Shown here piece after piece: positions 35,480-44,508 of a stretch of DNA of 64,000 nucleotides. A program made the position numbers and the translations under genes. Numbering within the stretch: the stretch's first letter is position 1; each line of letters starts with the position of its first letter. The DNA is taken from the NCBI RefSeq assembly GCF_023283945.1, contig NZ_JAKIKW010000012.1:1-64000 (forward strand). Reading direction: 5' to 3'. Source of the DNA: Shewanella gelidimarina (lineage in GTDB: Bacteria > Pseudomonadota > Gammaproteobacteria > Enterobacterales > Shewanellaceae). Below the pieces are notes generated by a model. It did not search any database and was not told the DNA's origin. It saw only the letters and a list, made by a program, of their open reading frames with translations.

Positions 35480-37303
35480 ATGACAACATCTCCTAAAAAT
35501 GAAGTCTGGACAGTCTTTAAGCGCCTTCTCGGCTATTTGAAACCGCTTAAGAAAGTACTGTTTTTTGCCGTTATTGGCTTAATCATGTATGCATTAGTTG
35601 ATGCCACATTTATTGCCGTTATAAAACCTTTCATTGATGAAGGCTTTGGCGGTCAAGTCAGTCAAGCCACTTCTGGTGCTGGTGGCCTAAGTAATCTCGA
35701 TCTTGGTACGAGTGGTGGCTTTGGCTCTAGTAGTGACGTGTTACTGATCGCTCCTTTTGTGGTCATAGTGTTGTTTAGTCTACGTGGCTTAGCAAACTTT
35801 CTGTCGACCTATTGCATTGCTTACATGAGTGCTCGAGTGATAATGGATATGCGCCAAGAGGTGTTTGAACATTATCTGACTCTGCCTGTGAGTTATATGG
35901 ACAATGAGAACACGGGTAATCTTATATCCCGCGTGACCTACGATACAGAACAAATCGCCCGCGCGACGGGGAGTGCGCTGATCACTATCGTGCGCGACAG
36001 TATTACTGTCGTCGGCATGATAAGTATTATGTTCTATTTCTCTTGGAAACTATCATTAGTTATTCTAGTTATCGGTCCCATTATCGGGTTGATCATTGCG
36101 GTGGTTAGCCGCCGATTTAGAAAAGTGTCGAAGAATATTCAAGCTGCAATGGGTGGAGTTACCGCCGCAACAGAGCAAATGCTAAAAGGCCATAAGAATG
36201 TATTATCTTTTGGTGGTCAAGAAACGGAAGCGCAACGCTTTGCGAAAGTAAATGATCAAAACCGCTACCAAACAATGAAACTTGCAACTGCTCAAGCGAT
36301 TAGCCAGCCACTAGTGATGATTATTGGTTCGTTTGCGATTGCGTTTATCTTATATGCAGCAAGCATTGATAGCATGAAAGCAGAGCTCACAGCTGGTACC
36401 TTCGCGACCATTTTGGGTGCTATGTTGGCAATGTTACAACCCATTAAAAACCTTACCCGCGTTAATGCCGAATTCCAACGGGGTATTGCAGCTTGTACGA
36501 CCGTGTTTGAATTGCTTGATATTAAGCCTGAAAAGGATAACGGTAAGCTTGAAGTCGAACGTGTTAAGGGTGAACTTGCATTTAACAATGTTGATTTCAG
36601 CTATTCTGGGCATGAGAAGCTGGCGCTAAACGGTATCGACTTTAAAGTTGAACAAGGTCAGACGTTGGCGTTAGTGGGCCGTTCAGGTTCAGGTAAATCG
36701 ACTATCGCCAGTTTGATCACCCGTTTTTATACGGGGCTAAAATCGGGAGGAATCACCCTCGATGGCGTCAATATTGATGAGTACAAGCTCACATCTCTAC
36801 GCAGTCAAATCGCGTTAGTCTCCCAACAAGTCACTCTATTTAATGACTCCATTGCCAATAATATTGCTTATGCCTACCCAGGTGAAGCTACGCGAGAGCA
36901 GATTATTAACGCTGCAACCCTAGCGCATGCGATGGAGTTTATTGACCCTATGCCACAGGGGCTCGATACCCAAATTGGTGAAGATGGTGTCATGCTCTCT
37001 GGTGGTCAAAGACAACGTATTGCGATTGCGCGAGCGATATTACGTAACTCGCCTGTATTGATTTTAGATGAAGCAACATCAGCCTTAGACACTGAATCAG
37101 AAAAAGCGATTCAAGGCGGGCTTGATAACCTAAGACAAAACCGAACTTCGATTGTTATTGCGCACCGATTATCAACCATTGAAAGCGCCGATCAAATTCT
37201 TGTTGTTGACCAAGGCAAGATTGTTGAGCGAGGCACTCATACGTCTTTGCTCGCAAAGCAGGGCGTATATTACAACCTGTATCAGATGCAGTTTGGAAGC
37301 TAA
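35480..37303 (+). CDS. msbA: Lipid A export ATP-binding/permease protein MsbA
   Basis: The 607-residue ABC exporter has six membrane helices (about 20-330) with the typical MsbA segments SRVTYDTEQIARATG and FGGQETEAQRF. The ATPase domain has Walker A GRSGSGKST, Q-loop VSQQVTLFNDS, signature LSGGQRQR, Walker B VLILDEATSALD and switch His AHRLST. It flips lipid A-core across the inner membrane. The C-terminus is intact. The normal downstream partner lpxK is absent because a genomic island begins at once. Confidence 0.94.
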   Translation: MTTSPKNEVWTVFKRLLGYLKPLKKVLFFAVIGLIMYALVDATFIAVIKPFIDEGFGGQVSQATSGAGGLSNLDLGTSGGFGSSSDVLLIAPFVVIVLFSLRGLANFLSTYCIAYMSARVIMDMRQEVFEHYLTLPVSYMDNENTGNLISRVTYDTEQIARATGSALITIVRDSITVVGMISIMFYFSWKLSLVILVIGPIIGLIIAVVSRRFRKVSKNIQAAMGGVTAATEQMLKGHKNVLSFGGQETEAQRFAKVNDQNRYQTMKLATAQAISQPLVMIIGSFAIAFILYAASIDSMKAELTAGTFATILGAMLAMLQPIKNLTRVNAEFQRGIAACTTVFELLDIKPEKDNGKLEVERVKGELAFNNVDFSYSGHEKLALNGIDFKVEQGQTLALVGRSGSGKSTIASLITRFYTGLKSGGITLDGVNIDEYKLTSLRSQIALVSQQVTLFNDSIANNIAYAYPGEATREQIINAATLAHAMEFIDPMPQGLDTQIGEDGVMLSGGQRQRIAIARAILRNSPVLILDEATSALDTESEKAIQGGLDNLRQNRTSIVIAHRLSTIESADQILVVDQGKIVERGTHTSLLAKQGVYYNLYQMQFGS

Positions 37304-37361
37304 ATGCAGTCTTGATTATAAGTGTCTGAATTTAAGCTTAATTATTTAGCGCATATAATTT

Positions 37362-37381
37362 GGGGCCAAATAGGGGCCAAA
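37362..37381. repeat. Direct repeats at the island edge (possible attachment/integrase site)
   Basis: GGGGCCAAA occurs at 37362-37370 and again at 37373-37381, between the msbA stop and the integrase end. Paired GC-rich repeats like these often mark integrase binding sites at element ends. The matching right-hand attachment site is outside the window, so the exact boundary is not proven. Confidence 0.45.
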
Positions 37382-37394
37382 AAATAGTTAAAAA

Positions 37395-37420
37395 AAAGCT
37401 CAAGCAATTGCTTGAGCTTT
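37395..37420. terminator. Bidirectional terminator between msbA and the integrase
   Basis: This 26-bp stretch is perfectly palindromic: 13-bp arms AAAGCTCAAGCAA and TTGCTTGAGCTTT, with A-rich DNA on the left. It would terminate msbA transcription rightward and integrase transcription leftward. Confidence 0.7.
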
Positions 37421-37447
37421 TATGTATGAGGTGTTTACTAACGAATA

Positions 37448-38701
37448 TCATTCGTAACTTTGATTCAATTTTATTGCCATTTCTTTTACGTAATCAGGTT
37501 TTTCATTACTGACCCATTGTCCATAAATTTTTCTGATCATTCCCCAGTCTGAATGCCCCATCTGTTTTGCCAACCATAATGGTTCGGCTCCAGCCATCAA
37601 TAACTGGCTAGCGTATGTATGTCGCAATTGATACGCAGGCCTATGAGTTAAACCAGCTTCAATTAGCCAATTTTTCCAGTAATTAGTCGTACTCGTTAAT
37701 TCCGGCCCTTTATAGGGTTCATTATTTCTGCCCAAAAAGACTCGTTTACGTTCAACAACTTTTGTTTTTTGATTTTTATAGTAAATGGTTTCACGACGCG
37801 ATGGCACGCTAAAGGTCTCTTCTTTTTGCTGAAGTAATACTTCTAAGGCCCTAGGGAGTAACTCGATGACTCTGTGGCCAGCAGTTGTCTTTGGTGGTTT
37901 AAGATTCCCCTGACGCGTAATATTATACTTCACATGTATTTTTAGGTTTTCAAGATCTACATCCTCCCACGCAAGAGATTTAAGTTCTCCAGGACGCAGA
38001 CCAGTCCATGCAAGCAATTCTGCCATTCGCTTTGTTTGAGGGATGTGAATAACGGCTATAAGCCTACTTAACTCATTTTGTGAAAATGGTAATATTGACT
38101 TGTCTTCATCATCAAGGTGTATATCGTCTTTTACGAGCTTTTTCAGAAGGAGAGTCGGGTTCGATTTAATGTATTTTTTGTCTAATGCGTGCTTCAAAAT
38201 TTTATTAAATGAGCTTGTGTAATCAATAACTGTTGAGTATGTGCATGTTTCTAAAGTTCGTACCCGAAGTTTATTGAATACGTGGACCGTTATTTCTGCG
38301 ATGGGCTTGTCTAAAAGATTGGAGCGCTCAAGCCAGCTTTTGATAGTTGTTAACTTATCTCTTGTTGAGTCTGTCAGGATGTTAGCGCTTTCTGCCGTAT
38401 ACTCATCTATGCAGCTTTCTACGGTAATGTTTATGGCAGAATTGATGCTATTTGTTGGAAAGTGCTTAAGCCAGAAGGCTTCAGGAGCATTCTTATAAAG
38501 GCCATTGGCGATGTCTTGTTTGATATTAGCCAATGTCAGCTTGGCTAATTTTATATTTGCCTTTGTAATAGGGATACTCAAAGAGCGCTTGATCGCGTTG
38601 TTGAGCTCAGGGAGCTTAAATTGCACGCGTAAGCTACCGTTGTGAGCTGTAACGCCACTAGCTTCCTTTAAATCTGCTTTCATAGATGCTGTTAATATCA
38701 T
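37448..38701 (-). CDS. Tyrosine recombinase/integrase of the island
   Basis: The product has about 417 residues from the ATG that overlaps the stop of the upstream small gene (TAATG); a GTG three codons earlier is the alternative. It has an N-terminal SAM-like DNA-binding domain and a C-terminal catalytic domain with the first Arg in TGLRPGELKSLAW, the second Arg box in AYQLRHTYASQLL, then MGHSDWGMIRKIYGQW with the nucleophile Tyr. The usual first His of HxxR is Tyr here, as in several related integrases. It should integrate and excise the element next to msbA. Confidence 0.9.
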   Translation of the reverse strand: MILTASMKADLKEASGVTAHNGSLRVQFKLPELNNAIKRSLSIPITKANIKLAKLTLANIKQDIANGLYKNAPEAFWLKHFPTNSINSAINITVESCIDEYTAESANILTDSTRDKLTTIKSWLERSNLLDKPIAEITVHVFNKLRVRTLETCTYSTVIDYTSSFNKILKHALDKKYIKSNPTLLLKKLVKDDIHLDDEDKSILPFSQNELSRLIAVIHIPQTKRMAELLAWTGLRPGELKSLAWEDVDLENLKIHVKYNITRQGNLKPPKTTAGHRVIELLPRALEVLLQQKEETFSVPSRRETIYYKNQKTKVVERKRVFLGRNNEPYKGPELTSTTNYWKNWLIEAGLTHRPAYQLRHTYASQLLMAGAEPLWLAKQMGHSDWGMIRKIYGQWVSNEKPDYVKEMAIKLNQSYE

Positions 38702-39003
38702 TATAGCCACGCTCTAAAGTTTTTAAGATGGACGAAGATCTCATAACCTTTTGCTTCTTGTTTCCAAACATTTCCTTCTGGCATTGGCTTTGTCTTACTC
38801 TTAATTCTCTGGCGTATTGCAGCAACAGATTTACCGAGTTTTTTTGAAGCTGCTTCTAATGGCATCCAACCGTCATCATATTTACTTTCTAAAGCCGCTA
38901 ACTTGCTTTCAAGAACGAGAATTCTGTCCTTCAACCATGATTGCGTTTCGAGATCAGTCATCATGTTGGCATTTGATTGATTTCTTGCGGATTTAGAGAA
39001 CAT
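38701..39003 (-). CDS. HTH protein, likely excisionase/recombination directionality factor
   Basis: The 100-residue protein has a coiled N-terminal half. A C-terminal helix-turn-helix-like section reads WMPLEAASKKLGKSVAAIRQRIKSKTKPM, followed by a strand ending FRAWL. It has a good ribosome-binding site (AGAGGTAG). It is translationally coupled to the integrase, which is typical of excisionases. The assignment is by context and fold pattern. Confidence 0.65.
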   Translation of the reverse strand: MFSKSARNQSNANMMTDLETQSWLKDRILVLESKLAALESKYDDGWMPLEAASKKLGKSVAAIRQRIKSKTKPMPEGNVWKQEAKGYEIFVHLKNFRAWL

Positions 39004-39415
39004 ATCTACCTCTGTTAAGTCATTGTAATTTAGTACGAATATGGTAATAAAATAGGAAGAAATTAGATTTTTAATAGTTTGAAGTCTATTTCACGTATAA
39101 ATAGCCTCATTATTAATTTGGTTAATATTTCTGACTCCAATAGGTTGACTTATGTACTGATTGCGAAAACATCTTGTTCTTCGACATTTTAGTTCTCGGA
39201 TAAATCTGTTTTACGTGGCTGCTTTAGTGCTTAAATAAATGCTAACAGTGGCAAAGTGTATTTGTAAACCGTTATTGTTGTGTATAGATATGTCGTATAA
39301 ATGACTACTTTTTTGTCATACGGCTAATTTACGCGGTTTAGTGAATAAATACTCACTTCCATGCAGCGGCGCTGTCTTGTGTATGCAATGTGAAAATTAA
39401 ACGATAATGCGCGTT

Positions 39416-39457
39416 AAACCACCAAGTATTATGGTTTAATCTTGGTGGTTTATTTTT
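39416..39457. terminator. Terminator-like inverted repeat
   Basis: AAACCACCAAG (39416-39426) and CTTGGTGGTTT (39441-39451) form an 11-bp perfect stem with T-rich DNA after it on the plus strand. It may end leftward transcription of the small-gene operon at 39601-40212. The rest of 39004-39600 shows no gene. Confidence 0.6.
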
Positions 39458-39600
39458 CTAATTTAAGAAGATATTCTTAGTGTGATGTCTGTTTTCATCT
39501 TTGTATGAGTCATTTTTATTGCTTATCAAATAAAGTTAAAAACACATTTTGAGTAATTCGACTAAATCTAAGTGGCTATTTTTTGTACGCTCTATTGGTG

Positions 39601-39687
39601 TCACTCTTGATCTGAATCTTTCTTAGAGCGAGTGACAAGAAAATAAACACCAGCAATCAGCACAAAAGTGGGGAGTAGAAAATACAT
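39601..39687 (-). CDS. Very small single-span membrane peptide (28 residues)
   Basis: An ATG (complement 39685-39687) preceded by GGAA about 6 bases upstream opens a 28-codon frame. It encodes MYFLLPTFVLIAGVYFLV and then a charged tail TRSKKDSDQE. The hydrophobic first half fits one membrane helix with a basic/acidic cytoplasmic tail. It lies 27 bp after the gene ending at 39715, so it looks like the third gene of a small operon. The function is unknown. Confidence 0.5.
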   Translation of the reverse strand: MYFLLPTFVLIAGVYFLVTRSKKDSDQE

Positions 39688-39714
39688 ATATGTTCCTTAA
39701 AGCTAATTATTAGC

Positions 39715-39960
39715 TTATATGATTCGAAATAACACGTAGTAGCTCGCGCGCCATAAGTTCACTTTGCTTGGTTTTTTAGTACACAAGCTTTGGTATGTTG
39801 CAGTGCCAAATGTCAGTTTACACGAACCTAAACTATAGACGACGAGGTATCTAACATCGTCTGTTTCTAAATAGAAAGAGAATAACCAGAGCAATAGCGT
39901 TGCACCGAATACTAGCGGGATACTTGTTGTCTGGTCTCTTGATAATTTTTTATTAGACAT
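39715..39960 (-). CDS. Small membrane protein of the island
   Basis: The 81-residue protein has a membrane helix at about 14-31 (IPLVFGATLLLWLFSFYL) and a second weaker hydrophobic stretch at about 36-50. Its ATG directly follows the stop of the preceding gene (TAG-ATG), so the two are coupled. There is no recognised family. It may work with the Asp/Ser-repeat protein encoded just before it. Confidence 0.55.
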   Translation of the reverse strand: MSNKKLSRDQTTSIPLVFGATLLLWLFSFYLETDDVRYLVVYSLGSCKLTFGTATYQSLCTKKPSKVNLWRASYYVLFRII

Positions 39961-40212
39961 CTAGAAATCGTCAAACCCTGAGCTAAATGAGTCGCAGTCG
40001 CTGTCAAATGAACTATCAAACGAATTGTCGAATGAGCTATCAAAGCCACAACCAAATGAGTCGTTATTACTGTCATTCATCATATTGCAACTTGAATCGA
40101 AAGGTGGCTCAGTTACTCCATATGGATTGCCGTGAATATCAACATTTGCGCCTGATACCATCGGAGTACCATCGACATTAACTTGAGGTTCTACGTTAAG
40201 TAATTTGTTCAT
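39961..40212 (-). CDS. Small protein with Phe-Asp-Ser-Ser repeats
   Basis: The 83-residue protein starts at an ATG with a strong GGAGATAG ribosome-binding site. The first half is ordinary; the C-terminal 35 residues are a low-complexity repeat of the type FDSS/FDNS with scattered Cys (SFGCGFDSSFDNSFDSSFD). It has no signal peptide. It is first in a three-gene operon with two small membrane proteins. Function unknown. Confidence 0.6.
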   Translation of the reverse strand: MNKLLNVEPQVNVDGTPMVSGANVDIHGNPYGVTEPPFDSSCNMMNDSNNDSFGCGFDSSFDNSFDSSFDSDCDSFSSGFDDF

Positions 40213-40500
40213 ACCTATCTCCAGTTTTTTGTTTAATTTTTACCGCTCTCTATACACATTAATGAAAAAATGCTAAATTACAAACTTGTTTGACTGAACT
40301 GTCAGCAACAAAAAGTTTGTCCCAACTTCCCCATGTTTTCTGCATTTTTAGATTCAAAAAAACCTCATTTTTAGCTATTACACCCAAACGAATGTGTGCT
40401 CTTACAGCAAAAATCGGCACGATTATTTGTAATTAACAGCATGTGCAACATGCCTTCAGCTCGCGTATTTGGATTGATACGAAGTATTGATGCAAAGGAG

Positions 40501-40711
40501 CAACGCGCATGTACAGCTGGTCTGTACTAACCGCATTTACGTTTTGCTTCAGCAAAATTTAGCCTCATATTTGGCACAAATTGATGGCTAAACCATTTGC
40601 CTTTTCGTTAGAAAAGCAGAGTGTCGAAAGAGGGAATAGAGGTGGAACACATCCCCTCGTCGTAAGCGGCGAAAATGCGGTTAGTACAGAGCGGAGCGAG
40701 ATACATGCGCG
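40501..40711. repeat. Large split inverted repeat in non-coding DNA
   Basis: CTGTACTAACCGCATTT (40522-40538) is exactly inverted at 40673-40689. An outer pair, CGCGCATGTA (40504-40513) and TACATGCGCG (40702-40711), extends the symmetry, giving two paired blocks about 130-210 bp apart. Such structure fits a replication or transfer origin, or a structured RNA, of the element. Confidence 0.6.
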
Positions 40712-40823
40712 TTTGATGTCTTGAAAAGCTAGAGCGTAGCTCGTAAGACAGTGTCGATGACGAGTCATCAGAACTGGCGTGCGTTTCAAGGCATATGAAT
40801 GTGTTACGAAGTGATGCATTCAT

Positions 40824-40865
40824 CAGGCAACGCCTGGCTTGGTAGCGATAGTTATCGCTATTTTC
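40824..40865 (+). terminator. Hairpins with terminator features
   Basis: CAGGC-AAC-GCCTG (40824-40836) is followed by TAGCGATA-GT-TATCGCTA (40843-40860) and TTTT. It could end a non-coding RNA transcribed rightward from about 40.5 kb. The whole 40213-40991 gap carries no convincing protein gene. Confidence 0.5.
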
Positions 40866-40991
40866 ATCCCGATAGGGGGAAATAAGTATCTCGGAATGAA
40901 AATCTACACTTATTTGTCTGAATCACCATAGTTTGTATCGTAAAGCTCTATCTCTAGATATCGATTATGAACTGAATGACAGGTATCAAAA

Positions 40992-41885
40992 ATGTACGAC
41001 CAAAATATCCCACAACAACTGATAAACCAAACACTCGATACTTCAGGTAAAGGGGGTTATCAATATCAACCCTACCTATCAATACCCATGCGATATCAGC
41101 AAGGTGCCAACAACAATCAAATAGGTAAAGCAAGGCGAGTGTTGACCATGAAGCTTGTCGCACGTTTTGGCCTGACTTCTCCAACCATAGTTGCTTGGCT
41201 TTATGGTATTCCTCTGCGTCTCGCATTGGAGCATTTGAACAAGCTCGTGAGTGAAAAATTATTGAGTCTGGTTATCACGCATCGCTCAATGGATGGACGG
41301 GTTTATGTACTCGATTATACAGGAGCCAAATATGCTGAGGAGTTGTTATCGGTAGCGGTATATTTTCGTGCCGGAGAGCCTAGCTTACGCGTCAATCAAA
41401 ACACCATAATGCATGACCTTATGATGCAATATGTTCAGCTGAAAGGGCTACATAACAGAGCAAAAGACAATACAGATAAACCCTATTGGTACTCGTTTGT
41501 CACCGAACCTGAATTTAAGCGGCTTTTTAAATCAGATGATGTGCGTAATGTCGACGGAATAGCATTAGAGCCTGATGGCACTATCGCAGCAATTGAAATA
41601 GAGCACTCATTCAAAACCAAAGCAGCACGACAAACTATTCTGCTAAAGTGGCTGTATGGCCTCAAGCACGGTTATTACGACAAAGTGATGCTCTTCTCCC
41701 AATCACTGCAAATCTTTAATGACATAAAGAGACTGCATACCCAGCTATTGGATGAAATGCCAGCACGGTTTGATAAAAAAACAAAGTTGGTGATGTTAAG
41801 TATTGAAGATGCAGAGATGCTGAGAGGGAAGGTGGTGCATAGAACGGTACTTTGCAAAGAGCTGAGTGATACCTTTTATTCTTAG
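40992..41885 (+). CDS. wHTH protein with PD-(D/E)XK-like domain (mobile element)
   Basis: The 297-residue protein has an N-terminal winged helix (about 45-110: RRVLTMKLVARFGLTSPTIVAWLYG, then VYVLDYTGAKYAEELL). A C-terminal domain contains NVDGIALEPDGTIAAIEIEHSFKTK (about 195-218), where D...E-I-E..K resembles a nuclease-fold core. The arrangement is like replication-relaxation or mobilisation proteins of integrative elements. It has a ribosome-binding site (AGGTATC). It probably acts in element replication or mobilisation. Confidence in the exact role is low. Confidence 0.55.
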   Translation: MYDQNIPQQLINQTLDTSGKGGYQYQPYLSIPMRYQQGANNNQIGKARRVLTMKLVARFGLTSPTIVAWLYGIPLRLALEHLNKLVSEKLLSLVITHRSMDGRVYVLDYTGAKYAEELLSVAVYFRAGEPSLRVNQNTIMHDLMMQYVQLKGLHNRAKDNTDKPYWYSFVTEPEFKRLFKSDDVRNVDGIALEPDGTIAAIEIEHSFKTKAARQTILLKWLYGLKHGYYDKVMLFSQSLQIFNDIKRLHTQLLDEMPARFDKKTKLVMLSIEDAEMLRGKVVHRTVLCKELSDTFYS

Positions 41886-41907
41886 ATTTTAAACTGCTTA
41901 AACGAAA

Positions 41908-41931
41908 AAAAGATACATAAAGTATCTTTTT
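41908..41931 (+). terminator. Terminator after the wHTH/nuclease-like gene
   Basis: AGATAC pairs with GTATCT, flanked by A and T runs (AAAAAAGATAC...GTATCTTTTT). The remaining 41932-42200 is non-coding with no other element that I can name. Confidence 0.75.
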
Positions 41932-42200
41932 CCCGGCAGAACTACATTTCTTCGTAGACTACAGAATGCGAAAGCAAATTGAACGCTTTGGTGCAATTGC
42001 AGGTCTCTATCGGTAGGAGTTCCAATAGAAGTCTCTCAGTAAGTGAGTTTCGCTGACATAGGGCCTCCAGGTCCTTTTGTACTAATAGGTAGGGTACCTT
42101 TGTGTGTATTATCTATATTTTAGGTAAGAGGGAGTAAAAATTTTTTGATTCTTTAGTTCGAAGTTTTTGCAAGCTTATAATTCTCAACATTTGTTAATTG

Positions 42201-42244
42201 CACATATGATGGCCTCAATTAATCAAATGAGGCCATCATATGTG
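42201..42244. promoter_or_regulatory. 17-bp inverted repeat that buries a start codon
   Basis: CACATATGATGGCCTCA (42201-42217) and TGAGGCCATCATATGTG (42228-42244) are perfect complements with a 10-nt loop. The ATG of the next gene (42240-42242) lies inside the right arm and no ribosome-binding site is visible outside the hairpin. It could be an operator for a dimeric repressor, or an mRNA switch that hides the start. Confidence 0.75.
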
Positions 42245-43205
42245 TAAGCAAGTCAGTTACAGTAAATATCAAAAACGAGTGATTAAATTTCTAAATGATT
42301 TACTTGGTTCTGGCACGCCATTCTCCTATGAAAGAACCAAAAATAACCACCTAAAGGTATTGATAGAAGGCGTTAGTAAACCGCTTTATACCGGCTCAAC
42401 ACCTTCCGATTGCCGGTCAATACACAACTTTATGTCAGAAGTTAAAAAGGAACTAAGGCTATCTGTGCACGAGTTAGAAAAATCCGCCTCGATGCCAGCT
42501 AAGTTGAATCCAACCATACAGTCAGTGTTTAAGCCGTGTTATGACAAACTGATCCAGACCAGCATTAAAAGTTTACGTACTCAGATTGACTCAATCAAAG
42601 TGCAAGAACAGCGTCAAGTTGAGCAACTTAATGATGTTGACTTTATTAAAACTGCGCGTCTGAAAGCGATAAAACATTCCGTCTCTCACGTTATAAAAAC
42701 CAATAAGCAGGCGGGGTATATCAAGCCAAGAGCAATGCGAGAAATTGAGACGGTAATTGTAAAACACCTTAATTTTATGCTACCAAGCATTGCTTTTTAT
42801 TCGGATCTACTTGAGTCAGAAAAACATCCAGCAACTGATCTGCACAATGTTGTTAATCACGAGACTAAAGTGGTTAGTCTCGCATCGAGTAAAACGGCTA
42901 GAACTAAATCGAATATAGATAACACTGTGGCTAATAATGAAGCTAAGGCTGTTGAGGGAATAAAGGTTGAGCATAAGGACCATCGGCCAAAACAACGAGC
43001 ATTAAAGCAGCTGGTGTCACTTTCGAGTCCCAAGCGTGTCAATGAGTTACGCAGTTTGAACGCTGAACAGGGGCGCGAATTGATAAAAGAGATTGAGCAA
43101 GCCATGATGCTTAATCGCGAGCAAGATATTGAGGCTATTGTTGCGCTGATACAGGAGAAAGCAATACCCCTCGAGGCAATTGTTTCTCGACTAGAAGCAG
43201 CTTGA
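42240..43205 (+). CDS. Island hypothetical with HicA/dsRBD-like N-terminus
   Basis: The 321-residue soluble protein has an N-terminal stretch of about 75 residues (KYQKRVIKFLNDLLGSGTPFSYERTKNNHLKVLIEG, then TGSTPSDCRSIHNFMSEVKKEL). It resembles small RNA-binding or HicA-like domains with a conserved nucleotide-contact Ser/Thr loop; this similarity is weak. The rest is charged helices and low-complexity linker. The first ATG is within a hairpin, so an internal start (for example Met65) cannot be excluded. It lies before the PcfJ-like gene. Function unknown. Confidence 0.5.
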   Translation: MCKQVSYSKYQKRVIKFLNDLLGSGTPFSYERTKNNHLKVLIEGVSKPLYTGSTPSDCRSIHNFMSEVKKELRLSVHELEKSASMPAKLNPTIQSVFKPCYDKLIQTSIKSLRTQIDSIKVQEQRQVEQLNDVDFIKTARLKAIKHSVSHVIKTNKQAGYIKPRAMREIETVIVKHLNFMLPSIAFYSDLLESEKHPATDLHNVVNHETKVVSLASSKTARTKSNIDNTVANNEAKAVEGIKVEHKDHRPKQRALKQLVSLSSPKRVNELRSLNAEQGRELIKEIEQAMMLNREQDIEAIVALIQEKAIPLEAIVSRLEAA

Positions 43206-43310
43206 TATCGCTTGCTTAGTCAATGGCAGTTTTCGCATAAATAGTGCTATATGATTGCCTGATAGCAACTGCTACATTTACTTTGATCTAAGTCTAAAGG
43301 ATAACTCAAC

Positions 43311-44462
43311 ATTAATAATCAATCAGCTATCAACATAGAACTGCACCTGACGATACCGATTTCACGTCTCGGCTTTGAGTATGACATAGAGCTACACAGT
43401 TGGCAGCAAAAGCTACAAGCCTATAGAGTATTCGACACTAAACCCAAAGAGCTGTTAGAGGGAGGATTAGGATTAGGGTTTAACCTAATTACCCAGTTTA
43501 AATCGGGTTTAGATTGGTTAGCGCATATTCCCACGCAGTACATTGCAGTAACAGAGGCATTTCCTGAGCATCAGTATCAGCTACTATGGCTCGCCGCGAA
43601 CAGTGAACAAGCCGCTCAATTGTTATTGATGCGACCACTATTGTTGGTACTTATTTGTGAACATTACTCAATCGACAACAAACAAGCGTTAATAATAAGC
43701 CAGTTGGGGCAGCGAGATATCCTAAAACACCTGGGCTATGACAGCGGCAAAGCCGCTCTTAAGTTTATCGATAAGCTGACACTCACTTTTGCACGTGATT
43801 TAGAGCTCAAACACGTTAAAAAGCAACTTGATGTACGTTTTAGCCGTTACAAAGTATTTAATCATTACTCAACAATTAACTATGTGGCATTGAGTCTAGA
43901 CAATCGATACCCGTTTTTAACTGGGACCAAGTTAGGGCTGGCAATATCAACTGCAAACGGGCTAACAAGAGGGCCATTACGTGCCTGTTTAGCAGATACC
44001 TTAACGCTCGGCATAGAGCTTGGGGTTAACGACCCTGCCAAGCGAGTGAGCCAATTATCGTCACTCAATGAGCTTGAGGTATTACACCAATATTGGATAG
44101 ACAGACGCAACGGCTTAAGACGCGAGCAAAACCGGCCTGAAGATGCTGATAAGCCCTATCCACAGCTTATTGCTGCAGAGCCGAACATTGTTCCAATTGA
44201 GGATTATGATCAACTCTTTAATGAAGGCGTTAGCCAAAAACACTGCATCGCTATTTATCATAGTCGCATAGCTGCAGGGAACTATTGTGTCTTTGTTATG
44301 CCGCAACCGCAACGGGTAACCATAGGCATTAAAATCGATAGGCAAAATGGGCGCATAGAACTAGACCAAATAGCGGGGATGCGTAACGCCTTGGCCACTA
44401 ATGAAACCCGTGAAATTGTTTATAGCTGGCTTGAAAGGGTAAAAAGAACACTGAAAATATAA
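43311..44462 (+). CDS. PcfJ-like protein with a non-standard or lost start codon
   Basis: The open frame runs from after a stop at 43302 to 44462 (about 383 residues) without an ATG, GTG or TTG until TTG at 43620. Sequence from 43311 on reads as real protein (EYDIELHSWQQKLQAYRVFD, WLAHIPTQYIAVTEAFPEHQ), so the gene clearly begins well before 43620. ATT at 43311, nine bases after AAGGA, is the best start candidate. The C-terminal part SQKHCIAIYHSRIAAGNYCVF resembles the PcfJ domain of conjugative and integrative elements. It may instead be a start-codon mutation. Confidence 0.55.
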   Translation: MNNQSAINIELHLTIPISRLGFEYDIELHSWQQKLQAYRVFDTKPKELLEGGLGLGFNLITQFKSGLDWLAHIPTQYIAVTEAFPEHQYQLLWLAANSEQAAQLLLMRPLLLVLICEHYSIDNKQALIISQLGQRDILKHLGYDSGKAALKFIDKLTLTFARDLELKHVKKQLDVRFSRYKVFNHYSTINYVALSLDNRYPFLTGTKLGLAISTANGLTRGPLRACLADTLTLGIELGVNDPAKRVSQLSSLNELEVLHQYWIDRRNGLRREQNRPEDADKPYPQLIAAEPNIVPIEDYDQLFNEGVSQKHCIAIYHSRIAAGNYCVFVMPQPQRVTIGIKIDRQNGRIELDQIAGMRNALATNETREIVYSWLERVKRTLKI

Positions 44463-44508
44463 AGAATAGATAATAATTTCGCTAATTATCATAAGGGTAT
44501 CATCGTTT

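Noticed and set aside
40954..41226. 90-codon minus-strand frame overlapping the wHTH gene start
   Set aside because: It is antisense to the better supported gene at 40992, which has a ribosome-binding site and domain-like sequence.
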